A DNA stretch of 64,000 nt from Pseudomonas abyssi. GTDB lineage: Bacteria > Pseudomonadota > Gammaproteobacteria > Pseudomonadales > Pseudomonadaceae. The position numbers and the translations under genes were made by a program. Position 1 is the stretch's first letter, and each line of letters starts with the position of its first letter. Location of the stretch: positions 1 through 64,000 of the forward strand of contig NZ_NTMR01000017.1 in the NCBI RefSeq assembly GCF_002307495.1, written 5' to 3'. The notes below the pieces were generated by a model. It saw only the letters and a list, made by a program, of their open reading frames with translations, did no database searches and was not told the DNA's origin. This document shows, piece after piece, positions 51,519-60,753 of the stretch.

Positions 51519-52519
51519 GGCAGCTCCTCATGGCTAGCAAGAATGGAGACCTCTCATATAACGACGCTCTCCGGCGAGCAACCATCATCAATGCGGTATG
51601 GGCTAGCCCATGAACCCTCCAGTAAGTCCCCTGTGGCTACCTAGCGATAAATAGTTCTGCAAGAGTCAGCTCGTTTGAGCTGCTATATGCTTTACCGATT
51701 GCAGACGTTAAGTAAGCGGATACCACCGCCATGTTAGCTTCTATACTGGATTGCGCATGGGCAGCTCGAACGATAAGAACATTGATGACCAATAGCTTCC
51801 GGTGGTAAAAGTCCGCTGTCGATCGATTTGATACGCAGCGAGGAGTTGCTCTATGTCGGCATGAGCAGGGCGAAGTCCTTGCTGGTGGTTGTCGGGACGG
51901 CATCGACCTGTACGAGTTTCAGAGGGGTAGTCCAGCAATGATTTCCCTCAGGATCCCACTGCTCTGCGGTGTGACGTTTTTATGGCGCACGACGCACGGC
52001 AGTTAATGAACTCATGCGCATCGGGGGGAAGACCACACAAAGACCAAGCCATCTACATAAAGGTGAATTGCTCCGGGCTTCATAGACCGTCTGAAACAGG
52101 CCAGAAGCGGACGATCACCGACCTTACGTTTTAGCCGAATCGACGCCCCAGCCCGTTACCGGCACAGCCTGATGCAGCGCAGTTCGATGGGATACGAACG
52201 GAGTTCGATCTTATTAAACGCAATGACCTAAACTTCACCATCCGAGAGCTGGGTGCCAACTGGTAATCAGCTCCAATACCTGATTTTTCATCGGGACTGA
52301 CGAACGGGTGACTAATCAACTCTCAGAGTTATACGAGGCCGGTGCGGTCGACGGCTAAAACTTGAAAGATTTACGAATTTGTCCATGAGATCAGTAGGTG
52401 GTTGAAAGTTTAACCTTCACGTGATAGACAGATTGCTCACTCACTCGCAACTACTCAATCCAATCTAGATACAAAGGCCGCTGTAAATTTTCACACGCTA
52501 AAGGTAATGATAAATCAAA
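51519..52519. other. About 1 kb of degraded sequence upstream of the relaxase
   Basis: No complete gene is visible. A relic of a superfamily I helicase lies at 51819-51941. Another plus-strand scrap ends EFDLIKRNDLNFTIRELGANW near 52270. The rest is mosaic and probably includes the relaxase promoter and possibly oriT, but I cannot name a site. Confidence 0.5.
51819..51941 (+). pseudogene. C-terminal scrap of a UvrD-like helicase
   Basis: In the plus frame starting at 51819 the sequence reads SIDLIRSEELLYVGMSRAKS, then LLVVVGT, before a TGA at 51939. LLYVGMSRA followed by LLVV is the motif V/VI region of UvrD/Rep-like helicases (DNA helicase C-terminal domain). A TGA lies about 11 codons upstream, so only this fragment is left. 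It is a remnant of a deleted accessory gene. Confidence 0.5.
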
Positions 52520-53782
52520 ATGGGCAAAGAGCAAAAAATTGACATGATCGCGGTAAGCAAGCGGCTTGAACAACTGATCCCTAAATACCTGGAGTCCCTC
52601 GCCAATGAGGGAAGCGAAGATTATCAGGGTTCGTTCGAGGTGTTTGAGTTTGACGAGCAACTGCTCAAAGCGCTGACTAAGACCACATACGCCGCTGAGC
52701 ATTTAGATTACGATTTTTTCATGGGTCTCATTCACGCAATCATTGTGAATAATGGTGTTCATGATCCTCAGGAAGCCGCCAGGAAAATTAACGAATATAT
52801 TGAAACTACCAACGCTCGCAGGGATTGGGTCGCAATTTTCCCCTTTACGTTTAACGAACTTTTTCACCATTTTCCCTTCCAGAAAGCCAAGGATGAGAAC
52901 CTAAAGATTGGCGCATTCACAGTTAAGACAATTCCATATGATTTCGATAGTCTATCATCGACATTAAAGTCCGAGTTTAATCTTGAAGACCTTTCGAAAA
53001 CGGACCACGGGCACCAGACCTACCAAGGTAGCGGCTCGATTGAAAAATGTCCGATTATCCTTCTCGAAGTGCACGGTGCCCAAGAGGCAGCTTTCCATTA
53101 TGCAAAAAAGAAAGTCAAATATCTGACCAATCTGTTCGAAGTCTATGGCGTCCTAGCTGGTCGCAAAAATGATAGCTGGCCCGTTAACGGAATAACTGCG
53201 AGTCATGCTTTTCTTGCTAGCAAAGCCACCGGCGAAATAGAGCGTTCCCCGCTTTTCTCGCCGACCCGAATCAACATTAACCCCGACGCTGATTTTTATG
53301 CGTCGATAGACAAAGAATTTAGCACGTACGCCAACATGGTTATTAATCACAATGACAGATTGTTTGCAAGGCTCAAAAGTGCGTTAAACTTTTTCTCGCG
53401 CGCGATCAACGGAGCAGACAAAGTTCTAGGTTTCATCTCCTACGTCATTGCTATCGAGGCCATCTTCTCTCGGGACAAACATACGCCGATCAGGATCACC
53501 CTTGCTGAGTACATTGCGCTACTTTGCTATCCGCCAGAAGAACGGGTTGACATCTATAAAACCGTGAAGAAGATCTATGACGCCAGATCAGCGCTCGTAC
53601 ACACAGGTAAGATCGATATCGACCACGATCTGATCGAGCAAACCGAGAAGATTGCCGCAAAAACAATCTTGCACACCTTTAAACTCTATCATCGTTTGAA
53701 TTCATCAGGTGAAGGGAAAATCGAGGATAGATTTTTCGATCATTTGCGTGACTTGCGACTCGGTGTTTCTATGGACGGATGA
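52520..53782 (+). CDS. Apea-like HEPN-domain protein
   Basis: The 420-residue protein has an N-terminal region of unknown fold (to about 270) and a C-terminal HEPN_Apea-like domain. The domain has ALNFFSRAINGADKVLGFISYVIAIEAIFSRDK followed by ERVDIYKTVKKIYDARSALVHTG. The RxxxxH HEPN motif is R356-H361. HEPN proteins are often RNases in antiphage and toxin systems. The gene is AT-rich compared with the chromosome and is flanked by decayed sequence on both sides, typical of an ICE defence-type accessory gene. No antitoxin partner is recognised. ATG 52520 has only a weak ribosome site. Confidence 0.65.
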   Translation: MGKEQKIDMIAVSKRLEQLIPKYLESLANEGSEDYQGSFEVFEFDEQLLKALTKTTYAAEHLDYDFFMGLIHAIIVNNGVHDPQEAARKINEYIETTNARRDWVAIFPFTFNELFHHFPFQKAKDENLKIGAFTVKTIPYDFDSLSSTLKSEFNLEDLSKTDHGHQTYQGSGSIEKCPIILLEVHGAQEAAFHYAKKKVKYLTNLFEVYGVLAGRKNDSWPVNGITASHAFLASKATGEIERSPLFSPTRININPDADFYASIDKEFSTYANMVINHNDRLFARLKSALNFFSRAINGADKVLGFISYVIAIEAIFSRDKHTPIRITLAEYIALLCYPPEERVDIYKTVKKIYDARSALVHTGKIDIDHDLIEQTEKIAAKTILHTFKLYHRLNSSGEGKIEDRFFDHLRDLRLGVSMDG

Positions 53783-54329
53783 GCCCTCACGCTATCGCCT
53801 GTGCGTGGTTGCACGGATAGTCAAAGCCTTAACTAATCCAGGCGCAGCGCGCGCTCAATCCCCTTTTCCTGGTATAAAGGGTGTGAAGTTGCGGGCAGCG
53901 CTGAGCGGCCTATCCTCAAGCTCCAGAAAATACCTGATATAGATGTGCTCCTAGAATAACCTGATAGCCTCACCCAGTTACGCACTTGGTTGTACCGGAC
54001 ATACGGCTCAGTGGGGTCCGCATTCGAGTAGTTGAAAGCGACCTAAACATTTTCGATGCCTGGGGTTCTACCCCCTTGGGCTTCCACGAATGGCTGCTAT
54101 TGGCCGGTTTCTGCCTGTTGCGTCTCTGCTGCCCACTGGCCAAGTCGGATGCACGCGGTGGTCAGTACCAATGCAATTGACTGGTCAAATGGGTGCAATT
54201 GCGCAGGTATGGACTTCAAGCCCCAATTTCCTGGAAAAGAGGTTCTTTCTATGGACATCCGACATCAGAGATTGAGTAGCGGAATGTCTGAGCTGAAGTC
54301 ATGTCCATGGCTGTTCTTCTTTCCTTTAG
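53783..54329. other. Non-coding or decayed stretch before the umuC fragment
   Basis: About 550 bp without a recognisable gene. Several short frames exist but none has family features. The abrupt start of UmuC homology at 54330, right after an in-frame TAG, shows that this sequence was inserted or left behind when the 5' third of the umuC gene was lost. Confidence 0.5.
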
Positions 54330-55295
54330 ATCGATGAGGCTTTTGCAGATATGACAGGCATTGCGGCCCGGGAGCAATTGAGCCGACATATACGTGCTCA
54401 AGTTCTACAGAGAACAGGCATCCCCACCGGCGTCGGCATCGCATCTACAAAAACACTGGCGAAACTTGCCAACTATGCTGCAAAACGCTGGCAGCACCAA
54501 ACCGGCGGTGTGGTGGACATATGCAGCCCTGCCCGCCGAGACAAGCTGCTACAGGTAGCACCAGTGAGTGAGATATGGGGCATCGGGCGCAGGATGACCG
54601 AGCACCTTCAGGCCATGGGCATCAAAACTGCTTGGGATCTAGCTCGAGCTGATGCCTGGACGCTGCGCAAGCAATTCAGCGTTGTCGTCGAAAAAACGGC
54701 CCGAGAGCTACGAGGTACGCCATGCCTTGAGCTTGATGACGCCCCCCCGCCAAAGCAGGAAATATGCAGTAGCCGAACATTTGGGCAGCGACTCCATAAG
54801 ATCGAACCTATCCGCGAAGCCGTAGCCAGCTATGCGGCCAAGGCATGCGAAAAGATGCGGGTGCAAGGTTCGCTGTGCAAGAAAGTAAGAGTCAGTATCC
54901 GTACCGGCATGTTCAACCCAGAGGAAGCCAAACTTGCCAAGGGTATTGTCTGCGAGCTGCCCTACCCTACCGATGACACTCGCCTGGTTATAAAAGCTGT
55001 ACAGGCTGGCTTGGATGCGATATTCCGCGAAGGATACGCCTACGCCAAAGCTGAGATCCTGCTAATGGAGCTTAGGCAGAAAGGGGAGTACACCGACGAT
55101 TTGTTTGCAGACACCCAGCCAGCTGCTACAGAGCGGGTTATGGAAGTACTGGATCAGATCAATAGCCGATGGGGTAAAGGGACGCTGCGTCCTGCTAGAG
55201 TCCCCCACCTGTCCGGTTGGGCGATGCGTCGGGAAATGAAGAGCCCAAGCTATACGACACGGTGGGATGAATTGTGGAGGGTGGCCTGCAGATAA
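54330..55295 (+). pseudogene. umuC: 5'-truncated umuC/rulB (DNA polymerase V subunit)
   Basis: The frame enters UmuC homology at IDEAFADMTGI and continues through GIASTKTLAKLANYAAKRW, the helix-hairpin-helix WGIGRRM, and the C-terminal little-finger region down to WDELWRVACR. About 100 residues of the N-terminal polymerase domain, with the first catalytic acid and the dNTP-binding residues, are missing. Only the acidic pair in the IDE motif remains. A TAG codon precedes the homology directly. An ATG at 54351 could start a 314-residue product, but it cannot be an active polymerase. UmuC/rulB genes are known insertion targets in pseudomonads. Confidence 0.8.
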
Positions 55296-55637
55296 TAACG
55301 CTCTGCACAGTTCGAGGTGTAAATTGTTGGATAGGCTCTGCATCGCGCTCCAAGTGAGGGGATCTGGTATGTCTTTGTGCCGGGAAGCTCTACACTCTGG
55401 GAGCGACACGGCTGTCAACGTGCTATTGTTGATGTCGGCCTAGCACAACGCGCGGTGGGTTGACGAGCGGCCAACTGGAGGGTAACACGCCAAAAGCGCC
55501 GTCCCGTTAATAGTAGAATATAATTGCATTTAATCTTTTCCCCGCCGAAGCAGAGTCGTCAAAACCAGCATCATGGTTTGATCTTTCATATTCTTTCTTA
55601 ACAGATAGTACTCAGATTGGGATTTCAAGGACAGTTC
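55296..55637. other. Intergenic region between umuC fragment and LysR
   Basis: About 340 bp become AT-richer to the right, including TAATAGTAGAATATAATTGCATTTAAT near 55510. This probably contains the promoter of the following LysR gene. No gene or repeat is evident. Confidence 0.4.
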
Positions 55638-56540
55638 ATGGCTAAGCACCCATCCTTAACAGCACTAAAAGCTTTCGAGGCCGCTGCTAGACATCAGTCT
55701 CTTACTATTGCTGCTGACGAGCTCTCAGTCTCTCAAAGTGCAGTCAGTAAGCATGTCCAACTGGTAGAAAGTCACTTTGGTCGTCGTCTTTTTGAGCGCA
55801 AGGGACCAAAGCTCATTCTTACCTCTGAGGGGATGAAGTTTTGTAAAGAATTAGGTACTGCATTCAAAATGTTAGAAGCTGCATGTCTGAATGTCTCGCG
55901 CAACGACGTGCTGCTCCGGCTTAAAGCGCCCACGTCTGTTTCAATTAGATGGTTACTGGGAGCCGTTACTGACTACCATAAAAAAAACTCGCCAGGACTG
56001 GTTAAGCTAGAAAGTGCTTGGATGGATATTGAGCTGATTGACTTCTCCAAAGAACCTTATGACTGCGCGGTTCAATATGGAAGTGGTAAATTTCCTTCTC
56101 ATTGGGAGTCAATAAAGCTTTTTAGTGAAAACTTAATACCTATGCGCTCTCCAGCGTACCCATATGATCCGATGGCAGGGAACGAGGTAACCCTTCTACA
56201 CGCTTCTCATGAGAAACATGACTGGGATATCTGGTGCAGGTTAACGACAGAAGAGCCGCAGTTATCCATTGGAGACGAGCAAGTGTTCGATACAATGGAC
56301 TTGGCATTGACCGCTGCCTCCCGAGGCTTCGGCGTAACCATAGGTGATACCCAGCTCGCAAAAGCTGACTTGGAAGCAGGTGTCCTGACAACAATTTCAG
56401 GAAACCCCATACCAAGCGGCCAAGGTTACTTTCTTGTTTGGCCAAAATCTTCTTCCAAAGAGGCCCTGATTCTGAGATTCGCGAAATTTTTGACCGAATC
56501 ACTTAGCACGGGATCGCGGCATATCCACTCTCAGGAGTAA
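55638..56540 (+). CDS. LysR-family regulator of GcvA/AmpR type
   Basis: The 300-residue protein starts at ATG 55638 behind AAGGA and opens MAKHPSLTALKAFEAAARHQSLTIAADELSVSQSAVSKHVQLVE, typical of the GcvA/AmpR subgroup. The effector domain runs to the end. Base composition is lower in GC than the chromosome. It precedes a methyltransferase and a membrane protein gene and is followed by a terminator, so it may be autonomous or regulate them. Confidence 0.83.
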   Translation: MAKHPSLTALKAFEAAARHQSLTIAADELSVSQSAVSKHVQLVESHFGRRLFERKGPKLILTSEGMKFCKELGTAFKMLEAACLNVSRNDVLLRLKAPTSVSIRWLLGAVTDYHKKNSPGLVKLESAWMDIELIDFSKEPYDCAVQYGSGKFPSHWESIKLFSENLIPMRSPAYPYDPMAGNEVTLLHASHEKHDWDIWCRLTTEEPQLSIGDEQVFDTMDLALTAASRGFGVTIGDTQLAKADLEAGVLTTISGNPIPSGQGYFLVWPKSSSKEALILRFAKFLTESLSTGSRHIHSQE

Positions 56541-56566
56541 AACTCCTGATTGTCTGGAGTTTTTTC
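56539..56566 (+). terminator. Rho-independent terminator after the LysR gene
   Basis: AACTCC (56541-56546) and GGAGTT (56556-56561) form a stem followed by T residues to 56565. The left arm overlaps a second possible hairpin, CAGGAGT-AAA-ACTCCTG, so two alternative structures compete. It lies at the LysR stop codon. Confidence 0.6.
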
Positions 56567-56623
56567 CGTTTTTATAAAAATTGAAACCCTGCAAATCTAT
56601 GGAAAACCATAGGAAGGCAGGAC

Positions 56624-57373
56624 ATGAAAGACGAAATACACTTTCAAGTTTCGAACTATTATGATGAGCTTTCAAGTATATACGATGAAATATTTGATGA
56701 CTCTGTGAGTAGGGCGGAAGACCTGATTATATCAGAAGTCCTTAGCCAGCTAATCCATGAGGGGTTTCATGTACTAGATTGCGGCTGTGGCACCGGCCTT
56801 GGTAAAGAACTGATATCAGCTAAAAACGTCCATTACCACGGAATAGATATATCAAAAAAAATGATAGAGCAAGCGCGTGCCAAGCATCCTGATTCCACCT
56901 TCCATATAAGCGACATGGCAGATCTAAGCCACTACGAAGACGAATCGTTCGACGCGATAATATCTATTAACGGTTCTTTCAGTCATGTCCATGACCCGAC
57001 ACCAGTTTCTAATGAGATGTATCGTGTACTCAAACCAGGTGGAAAGCTCCTGACCATGGTCTATTCTCGCTATTCGTTGGGAAGGCTGCTTCACTCGTGG
57101 CGACACGGTGTGCTAACTAAAGAAGCCCTATACTCAGTTAGAAACGCCGACAATGAAGTTCTAGTCCCAGCAAGCTTCTATGATCGAGGTCGACTGCTGA
57201 AGACATTCTCAAAATTCAAAAATCACGAAATTGATTGCCTCAATATAATGGCCGAACTAATTAGGTTGAATTTATCGTTATCCATTTCGTTGAAGATAAT
57301 GAAGCTCGAGAGGAGGTTACCCATCACAATACGGCAACTAGCCCACGCCCTAACCATAACGTGTGAAAAGTAG
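56624..57373 (+). CDS. Class I SAM-dependent methyltransferase
   Basis: The 249-residue protein has the SAM-binding motif I HVLDCGCGTGLG at residues 49-60, a further acidic residue in YHGIDISKKMIEQARAKHP and motif DAIISINGSFSHV. It belongs to the broad class I fold with a C-terminal variable region that would set substrate specificity. Codon use is AT-rich. It is followed after 2 bp by a membrane-protein gene. The substrate is unknown; a small-molecule or peptide product is possible. Confidence 0.8.
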   Translation: MKDEIHFQVSNYYDELSSIYDEIFDDSVSRAEDLIISEVLSQLIHEGFHVLDCGCGTGLGKELISAKNVHYHGIDISKKMIEQARAKHPDSTFHISDMADLSHYEDESFDAIISINGSFSHVHDPTPVSNEMYRVLKPGGKLLTMVYSRYSLGRLLHSWRHGVLTKEALYSVRNADNEVLVPASFYDRGRLLKTFSKFKNHEIDCLNIMAELIRLNLSLSISLKIMKLERRLPITIRQLAHALTITCEK

Positions 57374-57375
57374 AA

Positions 57376-57948
57376 ATGGAACTGATAATAGTATCATTAA
57401 GCTTCATCCAGTATATACCTTATTTCATAGGAATGTGGAAGGGAACTGTACGACCCTCAGTTAGCGGGTGGGCTTGCTACGCCATTTCTTTACTTGTAAC
57501 CATTGCCGCGTCCATCATGCTTGGCTCCTACAACGTCCTGATAGCATGCGGCTTGAGCTTATTGTGCCAAGTTTACATCATCTCTTACGGTCTTAAATCG
57601 GGATGCGGCTTCGCCCCTACAACTCTTGAGAAATATTGCCTTACAACCGTCGGTATAGGAGTGCTTTTATGGCTTGTTCTGGACAAACCGCTTTGGTCGA
57701 TCTTTATAAATATTGCTGTAGACGTGGTTGGTACAGCATTCATTATCAAGAAACTTGTTATTAACCCCTTTACAGAGTCTCTTGCCACATGGGTTCTGGG
57801 AACGATCGCCTCCTTTTTGGCTTTGATATTCTTCTTGGATTACACTCTACTAGGTTCGCTTTTCCTGTTTGTGCTTTTTATATCCAATCTGCTAATTCTT
57901 CTTATAATTGTATTTCAAGAGTTCCATAGAACTGTTGTTGATGGGTAG
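57376..57948 (+). CDS. Multi-pass inner-membrane protein
   Basis: The 190-residue protein has about six hydrophobic helices and opens LSFIQYIPYFIGMWKGTVRPSVSGWACYAISLLV. The repeated P-x-x-x-G/W-x-x-Y pattern is reminiscent of PQ-loop/SWEET-like transporters, but I do not recognise the exact family. It starts 2 bp after the methyltransferase gene, so both are cotranscribed. It may export or sense the methylated product. Confidence 0.55.
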   Translation: MELIIVSLSFIQYIPYFIGMWKGTVRPSVSGWACYAISLLVTIAASIMLGSYNVLIACGLSLLCQVYIISYGLKSGCGFAPTTLEKYCLTTVGIGVLLWLVLDKPLWSIFINIAVDVVGTAFIIKKLVINPFTESLATWVLGTIASFLALIFFLDYTLLGSLFLFVLFISNLLILLIIVFQEFHRTVVDG

Positions 57949-58526
57949 TGTTGCTTCAGCACCACGGAACAATTTCCGCTGCCCCCAAGAGCTCGACAGA
58001 AACTCATCGAAGCTCCCATGTGAATAGTCTATAGTCTCTGTAGCCAAGCTTGGGTCGAACCATTGGCTGGTTTGGGCGATGACATGGCTGGGGAACCAGT
58101 CGTGTCATCGCCCTCCCCTGTAGACCGGGACCACAGCACAGTTATCGGTCTGTGCGGATTCACAACAGCCTGATTGGCAGTGTTCCTTTTCCCTTTTCCC
58201 GGATAGCTCCATTTCCCTTAAACACCCTTTCTTTATCTTAGCCTTTCCAGCCTACTCGGCTTTTCAGGTAGGGCCTTTCCCCCTTGTCCCCATTCCCTTC
58301 AGCCTTGTAACCTTTTAGAGCCTTTGGGTGTAGAGCCTCAGCCTTTCGCGTCAGGGTGCTGTTGCAGAGTTGCAACGTTTCTGGGAGTCTGTAGGGGAAG
58401 GCTCAGGAAGCAGGTTTTATCCTCTCCGGAGATACCGTCCGAACGGTTGACCGTATTCAAACGACTGTATGACGCTGGAACATATTTCAGAACCAGGCAT
58501 GGGAGTGAGTGCCGCGGAGCGTGACC
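57949..58526. other. Intergenic region with a pyrimidine-rich repeated tract
   Basis: No gene is visible over about 580 bp. From about 58180 to 58350 the plus strand is very pyrimidine-rich, with roughly a dozen CCTT/CCCTT words (for example CCTTTTCCCTTTTCCC and repeated AGCCTTT). The remaining part is ordinary. It lies just before DUF3742 and the conjugation genes and could hold a promoter, a strand-bias structure or a transfer-related site. Confidence 0.5.
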
Positions 58527-58892
58527 ATGACAACTCGGAGCAATAACGCAGAACACTTTGGCCAGTCGCTTGGTCGCGGATGGCGTTCCTATCGACGCAC
58601 TGAGCTGCGGCTGACTGACTGGTTTGTATCCAAGGGAATCCCTGCAGCAGTGGCAATGGCCCTACTTTGGGCGGTCAAGCTGGGAGTGTTGGCGCTGCTG
58701 TTGTATGTTGCATTTTGGTTTGTGCTGCTAGTGGGTTGCCTATTGCTGCTGGCGAGAGGGGTTGGCGAGAGCGGTGATGACGTCTCTGCACAGCATGAAG
58801 GGTTGCGCTATGGAGACGCGGGATTCGGATTTTATTCCTCTGACGGGCACCGTCTTGATCCCCATGACCCCAATGCCCCCTACGACGAGTAG
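58527..58892 (+). CDS. DUF3742 family ICE protein
   Basis: The 121-residue protein starts at ATG 58527 behind GGAG. It has a basic N-terminal part (GRGWRSYRRTELRLTDWFVSKG), two hydrophobic segments (about 44-60 and 63-80) and an acidic tail ending RLDPHDPNAPYDE. This is the DUF3742 pattern found next to TraG in PFGI-1-class ICEs. It converges on the TraG-like gene, 4 bp apart. The function is unknown; presumably membrane. Confidence 0.8.
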   Translation: MTTRSNNAEHFGQSLGRGWRSYRRTELRLTDWFVSKGIPAAVAMALLWAVKLGVLALLLYVAFWFVLLVGCLLLLARGVGESGDDVSAQHEGLRYGDAGFGFYSSDGHRLDPHDPNAPYDE

Positions 58893-58896
58893 AGCG

Positions 58897-60405
58897 TCAG
58901 CGCATCACTTTATTGACCGCTGACGACGCACTAGCTTTTGCATCTTTGCTACCCGTGGCAAGATTTTGCGCAACCACACCAGCCTTCACACCCACCCAAC
59001 CCAAAGCCCCAATCCAAAATACAGGCAACACCAAAAACATCGCTGCCATAACAAAATTCAGCAACATATCTCCAAACGCATTATTCAGCCCCATGAGCGG
59101 GTTGAAGTTGGCATGCGGACGATTCCATCCCCAGCCTGCCCCATAAAGCGCATCCAGAATCGTACTGTCGATCCAACGTGCAAGCTGAAACCAGAAGTCG
59201 ACATAGAACAGGGCAAATTGCACGATGCTGACGGTCACTACGGTCTTTAGATCATAGGTACCGATCAGCAGCACCAGGGGAATACAGATCACCAGGGCCA
59301 TCTTGAGAAACGACAACACCATGGGTAGAGCCTGGCGCATGGCATCCATCGCAGGGAAAAATGCTGTCGAGCCGACCGCAAGCCCAACATTGCTGGCTGT
59401 GCGTGTGGCGATATTGGGTAGCGTTTTCTCGATCTGGCCACCGTAGTCGCTATAGACCGAACCGATGTTCAGCTTTTGCTGGCTGGGCGCCGAAATAGCC
59501 CGGATCACCGAGTCATCAACCTGGGCTCGGGTCAGGAAACCAGCCCATCCTGCCATACGACTCAAAAGACTAGGGTCCACTTGCTCCAACAGGCGGGCCC
59601 GCAGGCCATGCCCCCCATCCATCCACCACTGGCGACAGCTCGGGTACCCTCCTCCACTATCAACCTCAGCCAGGCCGGCATCCCGGGTATTGTTGTAGGG
59701 CCAGGCGGTACGGGGCGTACCGGAGCGATAGGTATCGTAGAAGCCGCTCGTATTGGTGAAGTGGTTCGATCCAATCCAGCTCACATCATCCAGCTGCTCA
59801 TCAGTCAGCTCTGGTCGCGCCATGAACATTTTGGCCCGGGCTGGCCCGTAACAGTCACGAGTGAAGTCCGCAACTTCCTGGGCCAATACCGGATCATCGA
59901 TGCGAGTCGCGTCAATGTCCATACGCATTTGCCGCAGGTCAACACCACAGGGTATCGCCGCCACCGATGCCCCGGTTATCGCCCTCGACAATGCATGCAT
60001 GAAAGCCCACCACACCGGCACCTTGGCCGACTGGCTGTTGAGGGTGCTGAAGGACTGCGACCAGCCGGTGTCCGTGGGTAGTGGAACACTGACGTGGCAT
60101 TGTGCCGAACGCGCCCGATCATACTTGATAGTGTTCAGATCGATATCAATAAATGGAATCCCGGCAAACAGAATAACCGCGATAGCAACCCAGACACGGT
60201 TTTCGATCCGGGCAGAAGACAGTACGCCCTTATTGCCTTCGTCAGCCCCCTCGGCACGGGCCTTGAGCCACTCCTGAACGATAATCGCGATAAACGGGAT
60301 GGCAAAAACGCCACTGGAGACCAGCACTGCCCAGATGCCATTGTGAATGATCCAGGATACCAGCGTCAGGTAGTATTCCAGGTAGTCGGTGGTAAACAGC
60401 GTCAT
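58897..60405 (-). CDS. traG: TraG-like conjugal transfer protein (TraG N-terminal domain)
   Basis: The 502-residue protein has an N-terminal cytoplasmic/membrane region (LTLVSWIIHNGIWAVLVSSGVFAIPFIAIIVQEW), a periplasmic middle with cysteines (CGVD, DCYGPARAKM, PSCRQWWMDGGHGLR) and a set of C-terminal membrane helices (from ALPMVLSFLKMALVICIPLVLLIG onward). This is the TraG_N architecture of mating-pair stabilisation proteins in F- and PFGI-type T4SSs. The F TraG C-terminal domain is absent, as is usual in this ICE class. Confidence 0.85.
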   Translation of the reverse strand: MTLFTTDYLEYYLTLVSWIIHNGIWAVLVSSGVFAIPFIAIIVQEWLKARAEGADEGNKGVLSSARIENRVWVAIAVILFAGIPFIDIDLNTIKYDRARSAQCHVSVPLPTDTGWSQSFSTLNSQSAKVPVWWAFMHALSRAITGASVAAIPCGVDLRQMRMDIDATRIDDPVLAQEVADFTRDCYGPARAKMFMARPELTDEQLDDVSWIGSNHFTNTSGFYDTYRSGTPRTAWPYNNTRDAGLAEVDSGGGYPSCRQWWMDGGHGLRARLLEQVDPSLLSRMAGWAGFLTRAQVDDSVIRAISAPSQQKLNIGSVYSDYGGQIEKTLPNIATRTASNVGLAVGSTAFFPAMDAMRQALPMVLSFLKMALVICIPLVLLIGTYDLKTVVTVSIVQFALFYVDFWFQLARWIDSTILDALYGAGWGWNRPHANFNPLMGLNNAFGDMLLNFVMAAMFLVLPVFWIGALGWVGVKAGVVAQNLATGSKDAKASASSAVNKVMR

Positions 60406-60417
60406 GGCTATGCCCTC

Positions 60418-60753
60418 TCAACTGGCCTGCATCAGCAGGCTGGTTTCCAGTAGCACGATGGCAATCCCACCAGCTATCTCACTGCGAACTAAGCGGCGTC
60501 TCGCTTGTACGTCAGCCTCACGCTCCAGCAAGCGGCGACGCATCCAGATCCAGCCGTACCCGGTCGCCGCATACAGACACAGCCGCCACACCAGGAAATA
60601 GCCCGCCGTCGCCGACAGCCAGTGTTCCCAGCCGCCAACACTATCGAGCAGATGGATACCGATGACATTGGCCACAAGAGCCAGAATAATCATCCCGATA
60701 ACCCACAGGACCGCTCGTGCCGTGCGACGACTGAAGATGCCGAGGAGGTTCAT
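60418..60753 (-). CDS. Small ICE membrane protein
   Basis: The 111-residue protein has three hydrophobic segments (about 12-32, 44-65 and 90-106) and a basic loop (WMRRRLLEREADVQARRRLVR). It sits between the PFL_4711-type and TraG genes and overlaps the upstream gene by 4 bp (ATGA type). It is conserved at this place in related ICEs; the function is unknown. Confidence 0.7.
   Translation of the reverse strand: MNLLGIFSRRTARAVLWVIGMIILALVANVIGIHLLDSVGGWEHWLSATAGYFLVWRLCLYAATGYGWIWMRRRLLEREADVQARRRLVRSEIAGGIAIVLLETSLLMQAS

Noticed and set aside
54056..54337. Small plus-strand frames before the umuC fragment
   Set aside because: Short overlapping frames without family features or ribosome sites; the segment looks non-coding.
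58324..58656. Short frames on both strands before DUF3742
   Set aside because: They overlap each other and the DUF3742 gene start and have no recognisable feature.
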